From the NCBI RefSeq assembly GCF_002116905.1, contig NZ_CP015118.1, positions 3,968,001 through 4,032,000 on the forward strand: a stretch of 64,000 bases of DNA, in the 5' to 3' direction. Under the pieces are notes generated by a model, which was given only the letters and a program-made list of their open reading frames with translations, was not told where the DNA came from and ran no database searches. The DNA comes from Piscinibacter gummiphilus. GTDB lineage: Bacteria > Pseudomonadota > Gammaproteobacteria > Burkholderiales > Burkholderiaceae_C. Below, piece by piece: positions 1 to 7,888 of the stretch. How positions within the stretch are numbered: position 1 is the first letter of the stretch; each line of letters opens with the position of its first letter. The position numbers and the translations under genes are program-made.

Positions 1-11
1 TCTGGAAAACT

Positions 12-692
12 TTAGAACGGCAGAACGTTCAAAAAGAAGCGTCCGACCCACCCAATTCCCTGGGCATCGGCCTGGGCGCCCCGGCCCTTGTGCTCCACGC
101 GCACGTTCGCGATCTGGGCGGACGCCACGCTGTTGCCCGGCTGGATGGACTTCGGATCCACCTGGCCGGAGAAACGCAGCACGTCCACGTTCTGGTTCAC
201 GCCGATCTGCTTTTCACCCACGATCACCAGGTGGCCGTTCGGCAGCACCTCGGTCACGACGGCGGTGATCACCCCGGAGAAGTCGTTCGTGTTCTCGGTG
301 CTGCCCTTGCCCTGGAAGTCGTTCGTGGACGACCCGGAGGCGCTGGCGCGGGTCAGCGCCGTGGCCTTCAGCATGGGCAGCGCGGTCACGCCCGCCTCCA
401 CCGACCCCGACTTGTTGATCGAGCTGGTGCTCTTCTGGCTGGCGCTCACCTTCTCGACGATCTGGATGTTCACCACGTCGCCGACGAGGCGGGCGCGGTG
501 GTCCTCGAACAGGGGCCGGTACTGGCTGGCCTGGTAGATGGAGCCGTTCGCGTACGTCTGCGGCGGCACCGGCAGCGGGCGGGTGTCGGCCCCCGGGGCC
601 ACCGACACCTCGGGCACCGGGTACGGGGTGGCGCAGCCGGTCAGCGCCGCGAGGGCGGCCACGGCGAGGCAGGTGAAGGCGGAGGTTTTCAT
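12..692 (-). CDS. flgH: Flagellar L-ring lipoprotein FlgH
   Basis: FlgH forms the outer-membrane L-ring through which the flagellar rod passes. The N-terminus is a lipoprotein signal ending in a lipobox, L-T-G-C, about 20 residues in, and the rest has the FlgH pattern: an early GSIYQ/YRPLFEDHRARLVGDVV stretch and a C-terminal QGIGWVGRFFLNVLPF-like end. I chose the ATG at 692 because it places a normal-length signal peptide (Met-Lys-Thr start) before the lipobox. A TTG 15 bases further out (707) would add five residues and is the alternative. It is the last complete gene of the minus-strand flgB-H operon here; flgI is expected just beyond the left edge. Confidence 0.95.
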   Translation of the reverse strand: MKTSAFTCLAVAALAALTGCATPYPVPEVSVAPGADTRPLPVPPQTYANGSIYQASQYRPLFEDHRARLVGDVVNIQIVEKVSASQKSTSSINKSGSVEAGVTALPMLKATALTRASASGSSTNDFQGKGSTENTNDFSGVITAVVTEVLPNGHLVIVGEKQIGVNQNVDVLRFSGQVDPKSIQPGNSVASAQIANVRVEHKGRGAQADAQGIGWVGRFFLNVLPF

Positions 693-771
693 CGGGCGGT
701 CACTCAAAAATCACGACTGAGGGGGCCTGGGGTGGCGGGGGCCCGGGAGCGGGCACCCACCGTGTCATTCA

Positions 772-1554
772 TCACAGCTGCGTCAGGCGCTGCAGCATCT
801 GGTCGGAGGTCTGGATGGCCTTCGAGTTGAGTTCGTAGGCGCGCTGCGTCTGGATCATGCCCACCAGCTCCTCGACGACGTTCACGTTCGAGGTTTCGAG
901 GGCGCCCTGCTGGAGCTGGCCGAAGCTGTCCTGGCCCGGCGTGCCGGTGTTGGGCGTGCCGGAGGCGGCCGTCTCGGTGTAGAGGTTCTGGCCGCGCGGC
1001 TCGAGGCCGGCCGGGTTGATGAAGTTGGTCAGCTGCAGCTGGCCCACCTGCTGGGGCTGGGCGTTGCCCGGCACCACCACGCTCACGAGGCCTTCCTGGC
1101 TCACGGTGATGCTGGTGGCGTTGGCGGGGATGGTGATGCCCGGCTGCACGGGGAAGCCGTTGTTCGTGACCATCTGGCCCTGCGAGTTCACCTGGAACGA
1201 CCCGTCGCGGGTGTAGCCGGTGGTGCCGTCGGGCATCTGGATCTCGAAGAAGCCGTTGCCGCGGATGGCGACGTCGAGCGAACGTTCGGTGGTCTGCAGG
1301 TTGCCCTGGGTGAAGCTGCGCGACGTGGCGACGGCCCGGGTGCCGAGGCCCACCTGCAGCCCGGTGGGCAGCTGGTTCTGCTCGGTGCTGTTGGCGCCGG
1401 TCTGCCGCAGGTTCTGGTACATCAGGTCCTCGAACACCGCGTGCGACTTCTTGTAGCCGTTGGTGGCCGAGTTGGCCAGGTTGTGCGAGATGTGGTCCAG
1501 CTGGGTCTGCTGGGCTTCCATGCCGGTCTTGGCGATGAACAGGGAACGCATCAT
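772..1554 (-). CDS. flgG: Flagellar distal rod protein FlgG
   Basis: FlgG builds the distal rod of the flagellar basal body. The 260-residue length is normal for the family. The N-terminus (MRSLFIAKTGMEAQQTQLD, then a HNLANSATNGYKKS motif) and the C-terminus (ETSNVNVVEELVGMIQTQRAYELNSK) are the paired heptad-repeat regions shared by axial rod and hook proteins. The central part holds the expected GNGFFEIQMPDG and GYTRDGSF motifs. Two ATGs lie in tandem at the start; the second (1551) is equally possible. It lies between flgF and flgH in the same operon. Confidence 0.97.
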   Translation of the reverse strand: MMRSLFIAKTGMEAQQTQLDHISHNLANSATNGYKKSHAVFEDLMYQNLRQTGANSTEQNQLPTGLQVGLGTRAVATSRSFTQGNLQTTERSLDVAIRGNGFFEIQMPDGTTGYTRDGSFQVNSQGQMVTNNGFPVQPGITIPANATSITVSQEGLVSVVVPGNAQPQQVGQLQLTNFINPAGLEPRGQNLYTETAASGTPNTGTPGQDSFGQLQQGALETSNVNVVEELVGMIQTQRAYELNSKAIQTSDQMLQRLTQL

Positions 1555-1614
1555 GGTTCGGTACCTCGGTGTCTCTGGGGCCTGTCGGGTGGCGCTGTGG
1601 GTGCGGCGGCGGGA

Positions 1615-2349
1615 TCAGCGCGGCGCGTTGGAGAGCAGCTGCGACGCGGCGCGTTCGTCCTGCTCGGCGGTCTGGACCATCTTCATCTGGGCCTCGAACT
1701 GGCGGGCGGCGGCGATCATGGAGACCATGGTCTCGATGGCGCTGACGTTGGAGCCTTCGAGCGCGCCGTCCTGCACGCGAGCGTTCGCGTCGGCGTCGAG
1801 CGGGTCGCCGCCCTCGGCGCGGAACAGGCCGTCCTCGCCCCGTTCCAGCTTGGTTTCGGGCGTGACGAGCTTGAGCTTGCCGAGCGACGTGGTGCGGCCG
1901 TTGCGGTCCTTCGCGCTGACCGTGCCGTCGCCGCCGATGCTGATTTCGGTGTCCTGGGGCACCTGGATCGGGCCGCCGTCGCCCAGCACCTGCAGGCCGC
2001 TGCGGGTGACGAGGGTGCCGTCGGCCGTGATGTCGAGCGCCCCGCCCCGCGTGTAGGCCTCGCTGCCGTCGAGCGCCTGCACCGACAGCCAGCTGTTGCC
2101 CTGCACGGCCACGTCGAGGTTGCGGCCGGTGCTGGTGATGGGGCCCGAGGCGTCGTTGTAGCCCGGCGTGGATTCGAGCGCGTACACCCGCGTGCTGGCC
2201 CCGCTGCCCTGCACCGGCACCGCCCGGAAGGCCTGCAGCTCGGCGCGGAAGCCGGGCGTGGACACGTTCGCCAGGTTGTTGGCGAGCGTGTCCTGCCGCT
2301 GCATGCTGGCCTTGGCGCCGGACATCGACAGGTAGATCATGCGGTCCAT
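1615..2349 (-). CDS. flgF: Flagellar proximal rod protein FlgF
   Basis: FlgF is a component of the proximal rod. The 244-residue product starts MDRMIYLSMSGAKASM, followed by the axial-protein motif NNLANVSTPGFRAEL, and ends with the EGSNVSAIETMVSMI helix that pairs with it. The start ATG gives the family's canonical first residues. It follows flgE by about 66 bases and precedes flgG by 60, consistent with one polycistronic message for the rod and hook. Confidence 0.96.
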   Translation of the reverse strand: MDRMIYLSMSGAKASMQRQDTLANNLANVSTPGFRAELQAFRAVPVQGSGASTRVYALESTPGYNDASGPITSTGRNLDVAVQGNSWLSVQALDGSEAYTRGGALDITADGTLVTRSGLQVLGDGGPIQVPQDTEISIGGDGTVSAKDRNGRTTSLGKLKLVTPETKLERGEDGLFRAEGGDPLDADANARVQDGALEGSNVSAIETMVSMIAAARQFEAQMKMVQTAEQDERAASQLLSNAPR

Positions 2350-2415
2350 GGGGAGGCTCCGGGAGGGGCGTTCAGGGGACGGGGGTCGTCAGTTCAGCTC
2401 AGGCGTCCGCGGTCA

Positions 2416-3681
2416 TCAGCGCAGGTTCACCAGGGTCTGCATGACCTGGTCCTGCGTCTTGATGGTCTGCGAGTTGGCCTGGTAGAAGCGCTGGGCGGTG
2501 ATCATGTTCACCAGCTCGGCGGTCAGGTCGACGTTCGACTCCTCGAGGGCACCGGACTGCAGCACCCCCAGGTTGCCCTGGCCCGGCGTGCCCACGATCG
2601 GGTCGCCCGACTCGAAGGTGCGCGCCCAGTTGTTGCCGCCCAGCGGTTTCAGGCCCTGGGTGTTGCGGAACGTGGCGAGTTCGATCTGGCCGGCCGGCTT
2701 CGACTGGCCGTTCGAGTACGTGGCCATCACGATGCCGTTCTTCTCGATGGACAGGCCCGACAGCTGGCCCGGCGCGTACCCGTTCTGGGCCATGTCGGTG
2801 ACGCCGAACGTGGCGCCGTACTGCGTGGCGCCCGACAGGTCGAGCTGGATGCCGGCGATGGCCAGCGTCTCGGCACCGGAGGCGTTGGTGCCCGCGGGGA
2901 TGTCGAGCGTGATGGGCCCGGACGGCGCCGTGGGCGTGCCGCCGTTGGCCGGGAAGTTCATGGTGGTCAGCGGCTGGGGCTGCCCCGTGCCGTCGACGTT
3001 GACCGGCGCGCCGTTGGCGGTGACGTAGACGTTCCAGGTGTCGGTGCCGGCCTTCTGGAAGTAGTACGTGAGGGCGACGTCCTGGCCCTTGTCGTCGAAC
3101 ACGGTGACCGACGTGGCGTTGTTGTACGTGGACGCGTCGTTGAAGTTGATCATGGGCGCGGTGGCCGGCAGCGTGGAGCCCACCCGCGAATCGAGGTTCA
3201 TCTCGATGTTCATCTCGGTGGTGCGCGCCGGGTCGATGCCGGCCGTGGGCAGCTGCAGCGGACGGGCCTGGCCCGGCTGGATGTTGCCCTGGCCGTCGGC
3301 CGGGTAGCCGAGGAGCTTCATGCCGCCGCTGGTCTGCAGGTAGCCTTCCTTGTTGACCTGGAACTGGCCGTTGCGCGAGTACAGCGTCTGGCCGTCCGGG
3401 GACTGCACCTCGAAGAAGCCCTGGCCGTTGATGGCGAGGTCGAGCGAGTTCGCGGTGGTGGTGATGTTGCCCTGCGTGAACTGCTGCGTGACCGCGGCCA
3501 GGTTCACGCCGATGCCGATGTTGCTGCCGCCGCCCCCGGTCATGGCCGTGGCGTACATGTCGGCGAATTCGGCGCGCGACGCCTTGGCGCCGTAGGTGCC
3601 GGCGTTGGCGATGTTGTTGCCGATGACGTCGAGGTTCTTGCTCGATGCGTTGAGACCGGAGAGACCTTGTTGGAAGCTCAT
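2416..3681 (-). CDS. flgE: Flagellar hook protein FlgE
   Basis: FlgE polymerises into the hook, the universal joint between rod and filament. The 421-residue length is typical of proteobacterial FlgE. The start MSFQQGLSGLNASSKNLDVI and the NNIANAGTYGAKASRAEF motif are diagnostic, as is the C-terminal EESNVDLTAELVNMITAQRFYQANSQT region. The central half is the variable, surface-exposed hook domain rich in Thr, Ala and Gly. It is preceded in the operon by the hook-cap gene flgD. Confidence 0.97.
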   Translation of the reverse strand: MSFQQGLSGLNASSKNLDVIGNNIANAGTYGAKASRAEFADMYATAMTGGGGSNIGIGVNLAAVTQQFTQGNITTTANSLDLAINGQGFFEVQSPDGQTLYSRNGQFQVNKEGYLQTSGGMKLLGYPADGQGNIQPGQARPLQLPTAGIDPARTTEMNIEMNLDSRVGSTLPATAPMINFNDASTYNNATSVTVFDDKGQDVALTYYFQKAGTDTWNVYVTANGAPVNVDGTGQPQPLTTMNFPANGGTPTAPSGPITLDIPAGTNASGAETLAIAGIQLDLSGATQYGATFGVTDMAQNGYAPGQLSGLSIEKNGIVMATYSNGQSKPAGQIELATFRNTQGLKPLGGNNWARTFESGDPIVGTPGQGNLGVLQSGALEESNVDLTAELVNMITAQRFYQANSQTIKTQDQVMQTLVNLR

Positions 3682-3733
3682 GGCGGTGTTCCTGGGGTGT
3701 TCGGGGGAAAGACGGTGGCGGTGGGGGCGGAGG

Positions 3734-4381
3734 TCAGGTGAACGAACGCACGTCGCTGTACGCCACGTTGCCGCCGTTCTTCAGGGTGAGGGTGAGCTGG
3801 TTGTTCGCCGTGCTGATGGACCGCACGGTGTCGCGCACGAGTTCCGTGGGGGTCAGCGTGGCGCCGTCGGCCTTGGCCGAGACGCGGAAGGACACGGCGC
3901 CGGCGGTGGAGTTGGGCTTCCAGTCGAAGTCGTTCACGCCGGCGGCGCGGGCGCCCAGCTTGAACTTCTCGATGACGTTGTTCTGCTTGTCGAGGATCTC
4001 GACCTGGACCTCGTCGGCGGCCGAGCTGAGCTCGAAGGTGCCCGTGCCCACGCCGTCCTTGATGGCGAGCGTGTTGCCCGGCACCACCACCTCGCGGCCC
4101 ACCAGGGCGGCGCCCTGCAGCGCCTGCATCTGCCCGAACTGGGTGGACAGGCCACCCACGGAGGTGTTGAGCTTCTCGATGCCGCTCACGGTGTTGATCT
4201 GGGCGATCTGGCTCGTGACCTGCGCGTTGTCCATGGGACTGAGCGGGTCCTGGTTCTGCATCTGCGCGACGAGCAGCTTCAGGAACCGGTCGGCGCTGCC
4301 GGCCTCGTTCGCCGTCTGCGTCTTCGTGGTGCCGTTGATGTCGGCGAGCGTTTGCGTGTTGATGTTGCTGACGGCGGCCAT
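3734..4381 (-). CDS. flgD: Flagellar hook-capping protein FlgD
   Basis: FlgD caps the growing hook and directs FlgE assembly, then is displaced. The N-terminal third (roughly residues 30-100) carries the conserved FLKLLVAQMQNQDPLSPMDN and ALVGREV motifs of the FlgD family; the remainder is the FLG_D1 and tudor-like region. The 215-residue length is normal. It is positioned between flgC and flgE, the usual order in beta- and gammaproteobacteria. Confidence 0.95.
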   Translation of the reverse strand: MAAVSNINTQTLADINGTTKTQTANEAGSADRFLKLLVAQMQNQDPLSPMDNAQVTSQIAQINTVSGIEKLNTSVGGLSTQFGQMQALQGAALVGREVVVPGNTLAIKDGVGTGTFELSSAADEVQVEILDKQNNVIEKFKLGARAAGVNDFDWKPNSTAGAVSFRVSAKADGATLTPTELVRDTVRSISTANNQLTLTLKNGGNVAYSDVRSFT

Positions 4382-4425
4382 GGCGGCTCCTCGGGTTCAG
4401 GGAAACGGGGGGCGGACGCGGCGCG

Positions 4426-4842
4426 TCAGCCCTGGCCCATCTGGAGCGTCTTGAGCAGCAGGCTCTTGGCCGTGTTCATGACTTCGATGTTGTTCTGGTA
4501 CGAGCGCGAGGCGGAGATCATGTTGACCATCTCCTCCACCGGGTTGACGTTGCTGTACGTGACGTAGCCTTCGGCGTCGGCCGACGGGTGCTTCGGGTCG
4601 TGGACGCGGCGGCCGGGGGTCTGGTCTTCGGTGATGTTGCTGACCTTGACGCCGGTGCTGGCCGCGTCGCCCATCTGGCCCATGAGCTCGGACTGGAAGG
4701 TGACCTGGCGGGCCTTGTAGGCGGAACCGTCGGGACCGGCGACCGTGTCGGCGTTCGCGAGGTTGGACGCGACGACGTTCAGCCGCTGCGACTGCGCGCT
4801 GATGGCGCTGCCGGTGACGTTGAAGACCTGGAACATGCTCAT
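4426..4842 (-). CDS. flgC: Flagellar proximal rod protein FlgC
   Basis: FlgC is a proximal rod protein of about 138 residues. The start MSMFQVFNVTGSAISAQSQR and the VVASNLANADT motif, plus the C-terminal NPVEEMVNMISASRSYQNNIEV, identify it. Three in-frame ATGs lie at 4848, 4842 and 4836. I chose 4842 because it gives the family's usual first residues and because an AAGGG ribosome-binding site sits about nine bases before it. The 4848 ATG would overlap the flgB stop (ATGA) but is only three bases from that site. Translational coupling to flgB is likely either way. Confidence 0.95.
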   Translation of the reverse strand: MSMFQVFNVTGSAISAQSQRLNVVASNLANADTVAGPDGSAYKARQVTFQSELMGQMGDAASTGVKVSNITEDQTPGRRVHDPKHPSADAEGYVTYSNVNPVEEMVNMISASRSYQNNIEVMNTAKSLLLKTLQMGQG

Positions 4843-4844
4843 GG

Positions 4845-5246
4845 TCATTGACCCTTGATGGCGTCGAGCGTGGTGCGCACGTTGCTGTTGATGAAGCGCA
4901 GCGTGGCCTCGAACCGGACCGAGTTGTCGGCGAAGTTGGCGCGTTCGCGGTCCATGTCGACCGAGTTGCGGTCGAGGTTGGTCTGGCTGGCGACGGCGTA
5001 TTCGAGGTTGGCTTCGGCGCGGGCGCCGCCCGGCGTGGCGATGTGGCCCGGGCGGGACGCCTGCATGGCGGTGGTGGAGACCATGCCGGTGGCTTCCTTC
5101 AGCGCCTGCGAGAAGTTCATGTCGCGGGCGATGTAGCCCGGCGTGTCGGCGTTGGCGATGTTGCTGGCGATCAGGCGCTGGCGCTCGGAACGCAGGCTGA
5201 GGGCCTGTCCGTGGAAGTCGAGCGAGTCGGTGAGTCGGTTCAGCAT
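4845..5246 (-). CDS. flgB: Flagellar proximal rod protein FlgB
   Basis: FlgB is the rod protein closest to the MS ring. The 133-residue product starts MLNRLTDSLDFHGQALSLRS and contains the ASNIANADTPGYIARDMNF motif and a DRERANFADNSVRFEATLRFI C-terminal helix typical of the family. It is the first gene of the flgBCDEFGH operon and is divergent from flgA across a 140-base intergenic region. I could not see a sigma-28 box there, which fits an early (class 2) operon. Confidence 0.96.
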   Translation of the reverse strand: MLNRLTDSLDFHGQALSLRSERQRLIASNIANADTPGYIARDMNFSQALKEATGMVSTTAMQASRPGHIATPGGARAEANLEYAVASQTNLDRNSVDMDRERANFADNSVRFEATLRFINSNVRTTLDAIKGQ

Positions 5247-5386
5247 GCTGCGTCCCTGGCGGGCACCCGGAATGGGCGATGGGACGAATTGTGGGCAGCA
5301 GGGCCCGAAACATTAGCGCGAATAACAGGCCCTTTCCTGCCCTTTTCGGAGCCCGTCCGGTCCGCCTCCCGGCCTACAGTGCGGGT

Positions 5387-6133
5387 GTGAACTCTCCCCT
5401 GCCCTCCGTCCGTCCTCTCCCCCGCCGCGCGCCCGCAAGCGCCGCGCTGGCGGTGCTCGCGTGCCTCGCGGCGCCGGGCGTCCGGGCTCAGGCGGCCGAG
5501 GTGCCCTCGCTGGCCGAGCCCCTGGCCAGCCAGGTCCGCCAGCTGTTCCTCGAGCGCGTCGTCGGCCCCGCCAGCCCGCGGGCCGAGGTGGTGCTGGGCC
5601 GGCTCGACCCCCGGCTGCGCCTCGCGGCCTGCCAGAAGGTCGAGGCCTACATCCCCACGGGCACGCGCGTGTGGGGCGCCAGCCGGGCCGGGCTCCGCTG
5701 TGTCGACGGCCCCACGCCGTGGAACGTGTACCTCCCGGTCACGGTCCACGTGTACGGTCCCGGCCTGGTCGCCGCCGGCCCGCTGCCCGCGGGCCACGTG
5801 CTGGCTCAAGCCGACCTCCGTCAGGCCGAAATCAACCTGAGCGAACACCGCAGCCCGGCCGTCACCGACGCCTCGGCCGTGGTGGGCCGCACGCTGACGG
5901 CGGCTCTGGCCGCCGGCCAGGGCCTTCGCGAGGCGGGCTTGAAGAGCCGCCAATGGTTCGGTCCGGGCGAAACGGTGCAGGTCCGGGCCGTGGGTGGCGG
6001 TTTCGCCATCGAAGGAACCGGCGAGGCCATGATGGCCGGCATGGAAGGCCAGCCCGTCCGCGTCAAGACGGAAAATGGCAAGATTGTCAGCGGCATGCCC
6101 GTCGGAGACCGTCTGGTGGAGATCACATTATGA
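5387..6133 (+). CDS. flgA: Flagellar P-ring assembly chaperone FlgA
   Basis: FlgA is a periplasmic chaperone for assembly of the FlgI P-ring. The reading frame stays open upstream to 5279, but the GTG at 5387 gives a normal secretory signal (short basic start, Ala/Leu-rich core, cleavage near VRAQA) and a product of about 248 residues, which matches the family. The C-terminal half has the SAF-type fold (GHVLAQADL, VVGRTL, AAGQGLREAGLK) and the typical closing SGMPVGDRLVEITL. It is divergent from flgB and upstream of flgM. Confidence 0.9.
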   Translation: MNSPLPSVRPLPRRAPASAALAVLACLAAPGVRAQAAEVPSLAEPLASQVRQLFLERVVGPASPRAEVVLGRLDPRLRLAACQKVEAYIPTGTRVWGASRAGLRCVDGPTPWNVYLPVTVHVYGPGLVAAGPLPAGHVLAQADLRQAEINLSEHRSPAVTDASAVVGRTLTAALAAGQGLREAGLKSRQWFGPGETVQVRAVGGGFAIEGTGEAMMAGMEGQPVRVKTENGKIVSGMPVGDRLVEITL

Positions 6134-6170
6134 AATTCGAGCCTTTCGAGAAGCTTCTGGCAAAAAATCC

Positions 6171-6197
6171 TAAAGTTGCCGCAGGACGGGTCGAAAT
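6171..6197 (+). promoter_or_regulatory. Sigma-28 (FliA) promoter of flgM
   Basis: TAAAGTTG, an 11-base spacer, then GTCGAAAT. The enterobacterial sigma-28 consensus is TAAAGTTT-N11-GCCGATAA, so the -35 matches at seven of eight positions. The start of flgM is 53 bases downstream, so anti-sigma-28 synthesis would be under sigma-28 control. Confidence 0.8.
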
Positions 6198-6249
6198 ACC
6201 GTTCATGTTGAAAGGATGGGGGCTCTGAACCCCTCCCAAGGAGCACACC

Positions 6250-6573
6250 ATGAAGATTGGCAACCCTACCGACAAACCCGTCGCCGCCCCGGCACCGGTC
6301 GCGTCCGGCCAGACCGCCTCCACCGCGGCCGGCAAGACCCAGACCGCCGCCAAGCAGGAAGTCGCCGCCGAGGCCAGCACGCAGGTCGCGCTGTCCAGCG
6401 CCGCGACCCAGCTGATGTCGGGCACCGAAGGCGTCTCGGGCGATTTCGACACCGAAAAGGTGGCGCGCATCGCCCAGGCCATCGCCGACGGCAAGTTCGA
6501 GGTCAACCCCGGCGCCATCGCCGACAAGCTGCTGGCCAACGCCCGCGAAGTGCTGGGTGGTCCGCAACACTGA
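6250..6573 (+). CDS. flgM: Anti-sigma-28 factor FlgM
   Basis: FlgM binds and inhibits the flagellar sigma factor FliA until the hook is complete and FlgM is exported. The 107-residue protein begins MKIGNPTDKP, has a low-complexity Ala/Thr N-terminal half typical of its unfolded state, and ends with the helical sigma-binding part (FDTEKVARIAQAIADGKFEVNP, IADKLLANAREVL). A good ribosome-binding site (AAGGAG) precedes the ATG. A sigma-28 promoter lies just upstream. Confidence 0.95.
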   Translation: MKIGNPTDKPVAAPAPVASGQTASTAAGKTQTAAKQEVAAEASTQVALSSAATQLMSGTEGVSGDFDTEKVARIAQAIADGKFEVNPGAIADKLLANAREVLGGPQH

Positions 6574-6672
6574 TCCGGCGCCCCGCGCCGGCGGTGCTGC
6601 GCCCGCCCTTCCCTGACCCCGCGCTGATCCGTCCATTACCGCGTCCCTCTACTGCTTTACGCCAGGCCCCTC

Positions 6673-7077
6673 ATGCCGAATCCGGTGAACCCGACCTCCG
6701 TGCAAACGACCACTGGTGCCGGGCTCGAGCTCGAGACCACGCTGTCCGCGGTCGAGAGCCAGCTGAGTTCCCTCGGCGATTCGCTGCGCGCGAACGACAT
6801 GACGGCGGTCGATCACCATGCCACGGAACTGCACCGCGCCCTCGCGCGTGCCGTCGACCACTTCACGCACGCCGCCCGTTCCGGCCCGGTGCCCCCCGCC
6901 CTGCGCGACCGCCTGATGCGCGCGAGCGGCCTGGTCGCCTCCCAGCGCGAATCGCTGGCCCGCGCCACCGCCGCCCTGGACCGCGCCATCGACGTCCTGA
7001 TGCCGCGCAGCGCGCCAGCCTCCGTCTACGGCGCCGGCAACAACGACCGCGGCTCCCGCACGAACCTGCAAGCGTAG
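6673..7077 (+). CDS. flgN: Probable flagellar export chaperone FlgN
   Basis: This 134-residue, largely helical protein follows flgM by about 100 bases, the standard place for FlgN, the export chaperone of the hook-filament junction proteins FlgK and FlgL. It has the right size and an all-alpha pattern (ETTLSAVESQLSSLGDSL, LRDRLMRASGLVASQRESL), but sequence motifs in this family are weak, so the assignment rests mainly on position and length. The stop codon is followed immediately by a copy of the extragenic repeat described at 7078. Confidence 0.65.
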   Translation: MPNPVNPTSVQTTTGAGLELETTLSAVESQLSSLGDSLRANDMTAVDHHATELHRALARAVDHFTHAARSGPVPPALRDRLMRASGLVASQRESLARATAALDRAIDVLMPRSAPASVYGAGNNDRGSRTNLQA

Positions 7078-7238
7078 GCCCCCCCAGTCGCCCTTCGGGC
7101 TCCTGCCCGCAAGGGGCGCCCCGGGTCGGCCGGGAGACCCGTCCTCGCGGGTGGCTTGATCGGTCGGCTTCGCTTCGCTCGCCTCTCCGCGTTCGCGTTC
7201 TCGATTCGGGGCATTGCTCGCTTCGCGTCGCTCGCCCC
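7078..7238 (-). repeat. Extragenic repeat, copy A (starts at the flgN stop codon)
   Basis: A GC-rich repeat of about 160 bases beginning right after the flgN stop with GCCCCCCAGTCG. Its reverse complement is nearly identical to copy B (7563-7687), and a shorter relative is present at about 55,160-55,273. It contains the site family used by the IS110 element (here CGCCC-CT-TGCGGGC on the minus strand). Several overlapping open frames run through it but none looks like a gene. Confidence 0.85.
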
Positions 7239-7562
7239 TCGCTGTCCGCGGCTTCCCCCTCCGCCGCGGCTCCCCCTCTACCGCGCCTTCCCCCCCTCCA
7301 CCACGCCGTCATCCCGGCGAACGCCGGGATCCACTGCGGAGCGCACGAGAACGCCACTCCATCGACGACCCAAATACGTCGCGTGCAGGCGTGACCGCCT
7401 GCGCCCAGCCGGATGTTCCGCCTTCCGCGGAACGACGCGAGTGGCGCGAAGAATCTCGAACGTCCACGACGGCAGCCGCTGAGAGTCCGAGCCTGGCGCC
7501 CAAGCTTGCCCCCTCCCGTTCGCCACGGACGAAGAAGAGCGGTCACGCGAGAAGGGAGCGTC
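7239..7562. other. Gene-free spacer with a REP-like hairpin
   Basis: About 320 bases between the two inverted copies of the repeat. The only structure I can name is a REP-like palindrome at 7311-7330 (ATCCCGGCG, two-base loop, CGCCGGGAT), of the GTCATCCCGGCGAA type common in Burkholderiales. Open frames here differ on each strand, lack recognisable domains and run through repeat sequence, so I annotate no gene. Confidence 0.7.
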
Positions 7563-7687
7563 GGGCGAGCGAGCGAAGCGAGCAATGCCCCGAATCGAGA
7601 ACGCGAACGCGGAGAGGCGAGCGAAGCGAAGCCGACCGATCAAGCAACCCGCGAGGACGGGTCTCCCGGCCGACCCGGGGCGCCCCT
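7563..7687 (+). repeat. Extragenic repeat, copy B, split by the IS110 element
   Basis: Near-perfect inverted partner of copy A, about 330 bases away. It runs to CGCCC-CT at 7681-7687, where the IS110 element begins. The missing tail of the repeat (CGGGGGCAGG through CGACTGGGGGGCC) continues at 8902-8933 on the far side of the element, directly next to the ycgR stop codon. Joining the two halves restores the arrangement seen intact near 55,240. Confidence 0.85.
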
Positions 7688-7701
7688 TGTATGTTTGTCT
7701 T

Positions 7702-7888
7702 GAGGCTTGACTGCCGCACCGAGTCGGCAGAGAACCTCGATTGTGGAGGTTTGCAGCGCCGTGCATATCCAGTCGCCCCTCTGAGACCTTGATCTCGCCC
7801 CCAAGCAGTCGTGAGTGCACGGTTCTGCGTTTGTCTCCAAGCCCGAACAGTTACCTGAACGCACTTCGTATGTTGCAAGGATGGGACT
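7702..7888 (+). ncRNA. Putative bridge RNA of the IS110 element
   Basis: The noncoding left end folds into the order known for IS110 bridge RNAs. A 5' hairpin (CTGCCG 7711-7716 with CGGCAG 7725-7730) comes first, then a second hairpin (ACCTC 7734-7738 with GAGGT 7746-7750). A target loop follows, closed by CCGTGCA (7759-7765) and TGCACGG (7816-7822). A donor loop ends the series, possibly closed by GTCTC (7833-7837) and GGGAC (7883-7887). Inside the target loop, CGCCCCT (7774-7780) equals the left flank plus core at 7681-7687, and GCCCCCAAG (7797-7805) can pair with CTCGGGGGC at 8900-8908 with one mismatch. In the donor loop, CAGTT (7848-7852) equals 8894-8898, and TGCAAG (7874-7879) can pair with CTTGTA (7686-7691), one pair being G-U. 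The 5' end is an estimate. Confidence 0.75.

Noticed and set aside
1441..3741. A 766-codon open frame on the plus strand opposite flgE/flgF
   Set aside because: It lies antisense to unmistakable flagellar genes, is composed of Arg/Gly/Val/His-rich sequence typical of GC-rich shadow frames, and has no recognisable domain.
7214..7820. Overlapping open frames on both strands beside the IS110 element
   Set aside because: They run through the inverted repeats and through the putative bridge RNA, translate to low-complexity Arg/Ser/Pro sequence and contradict one another on the two strands.
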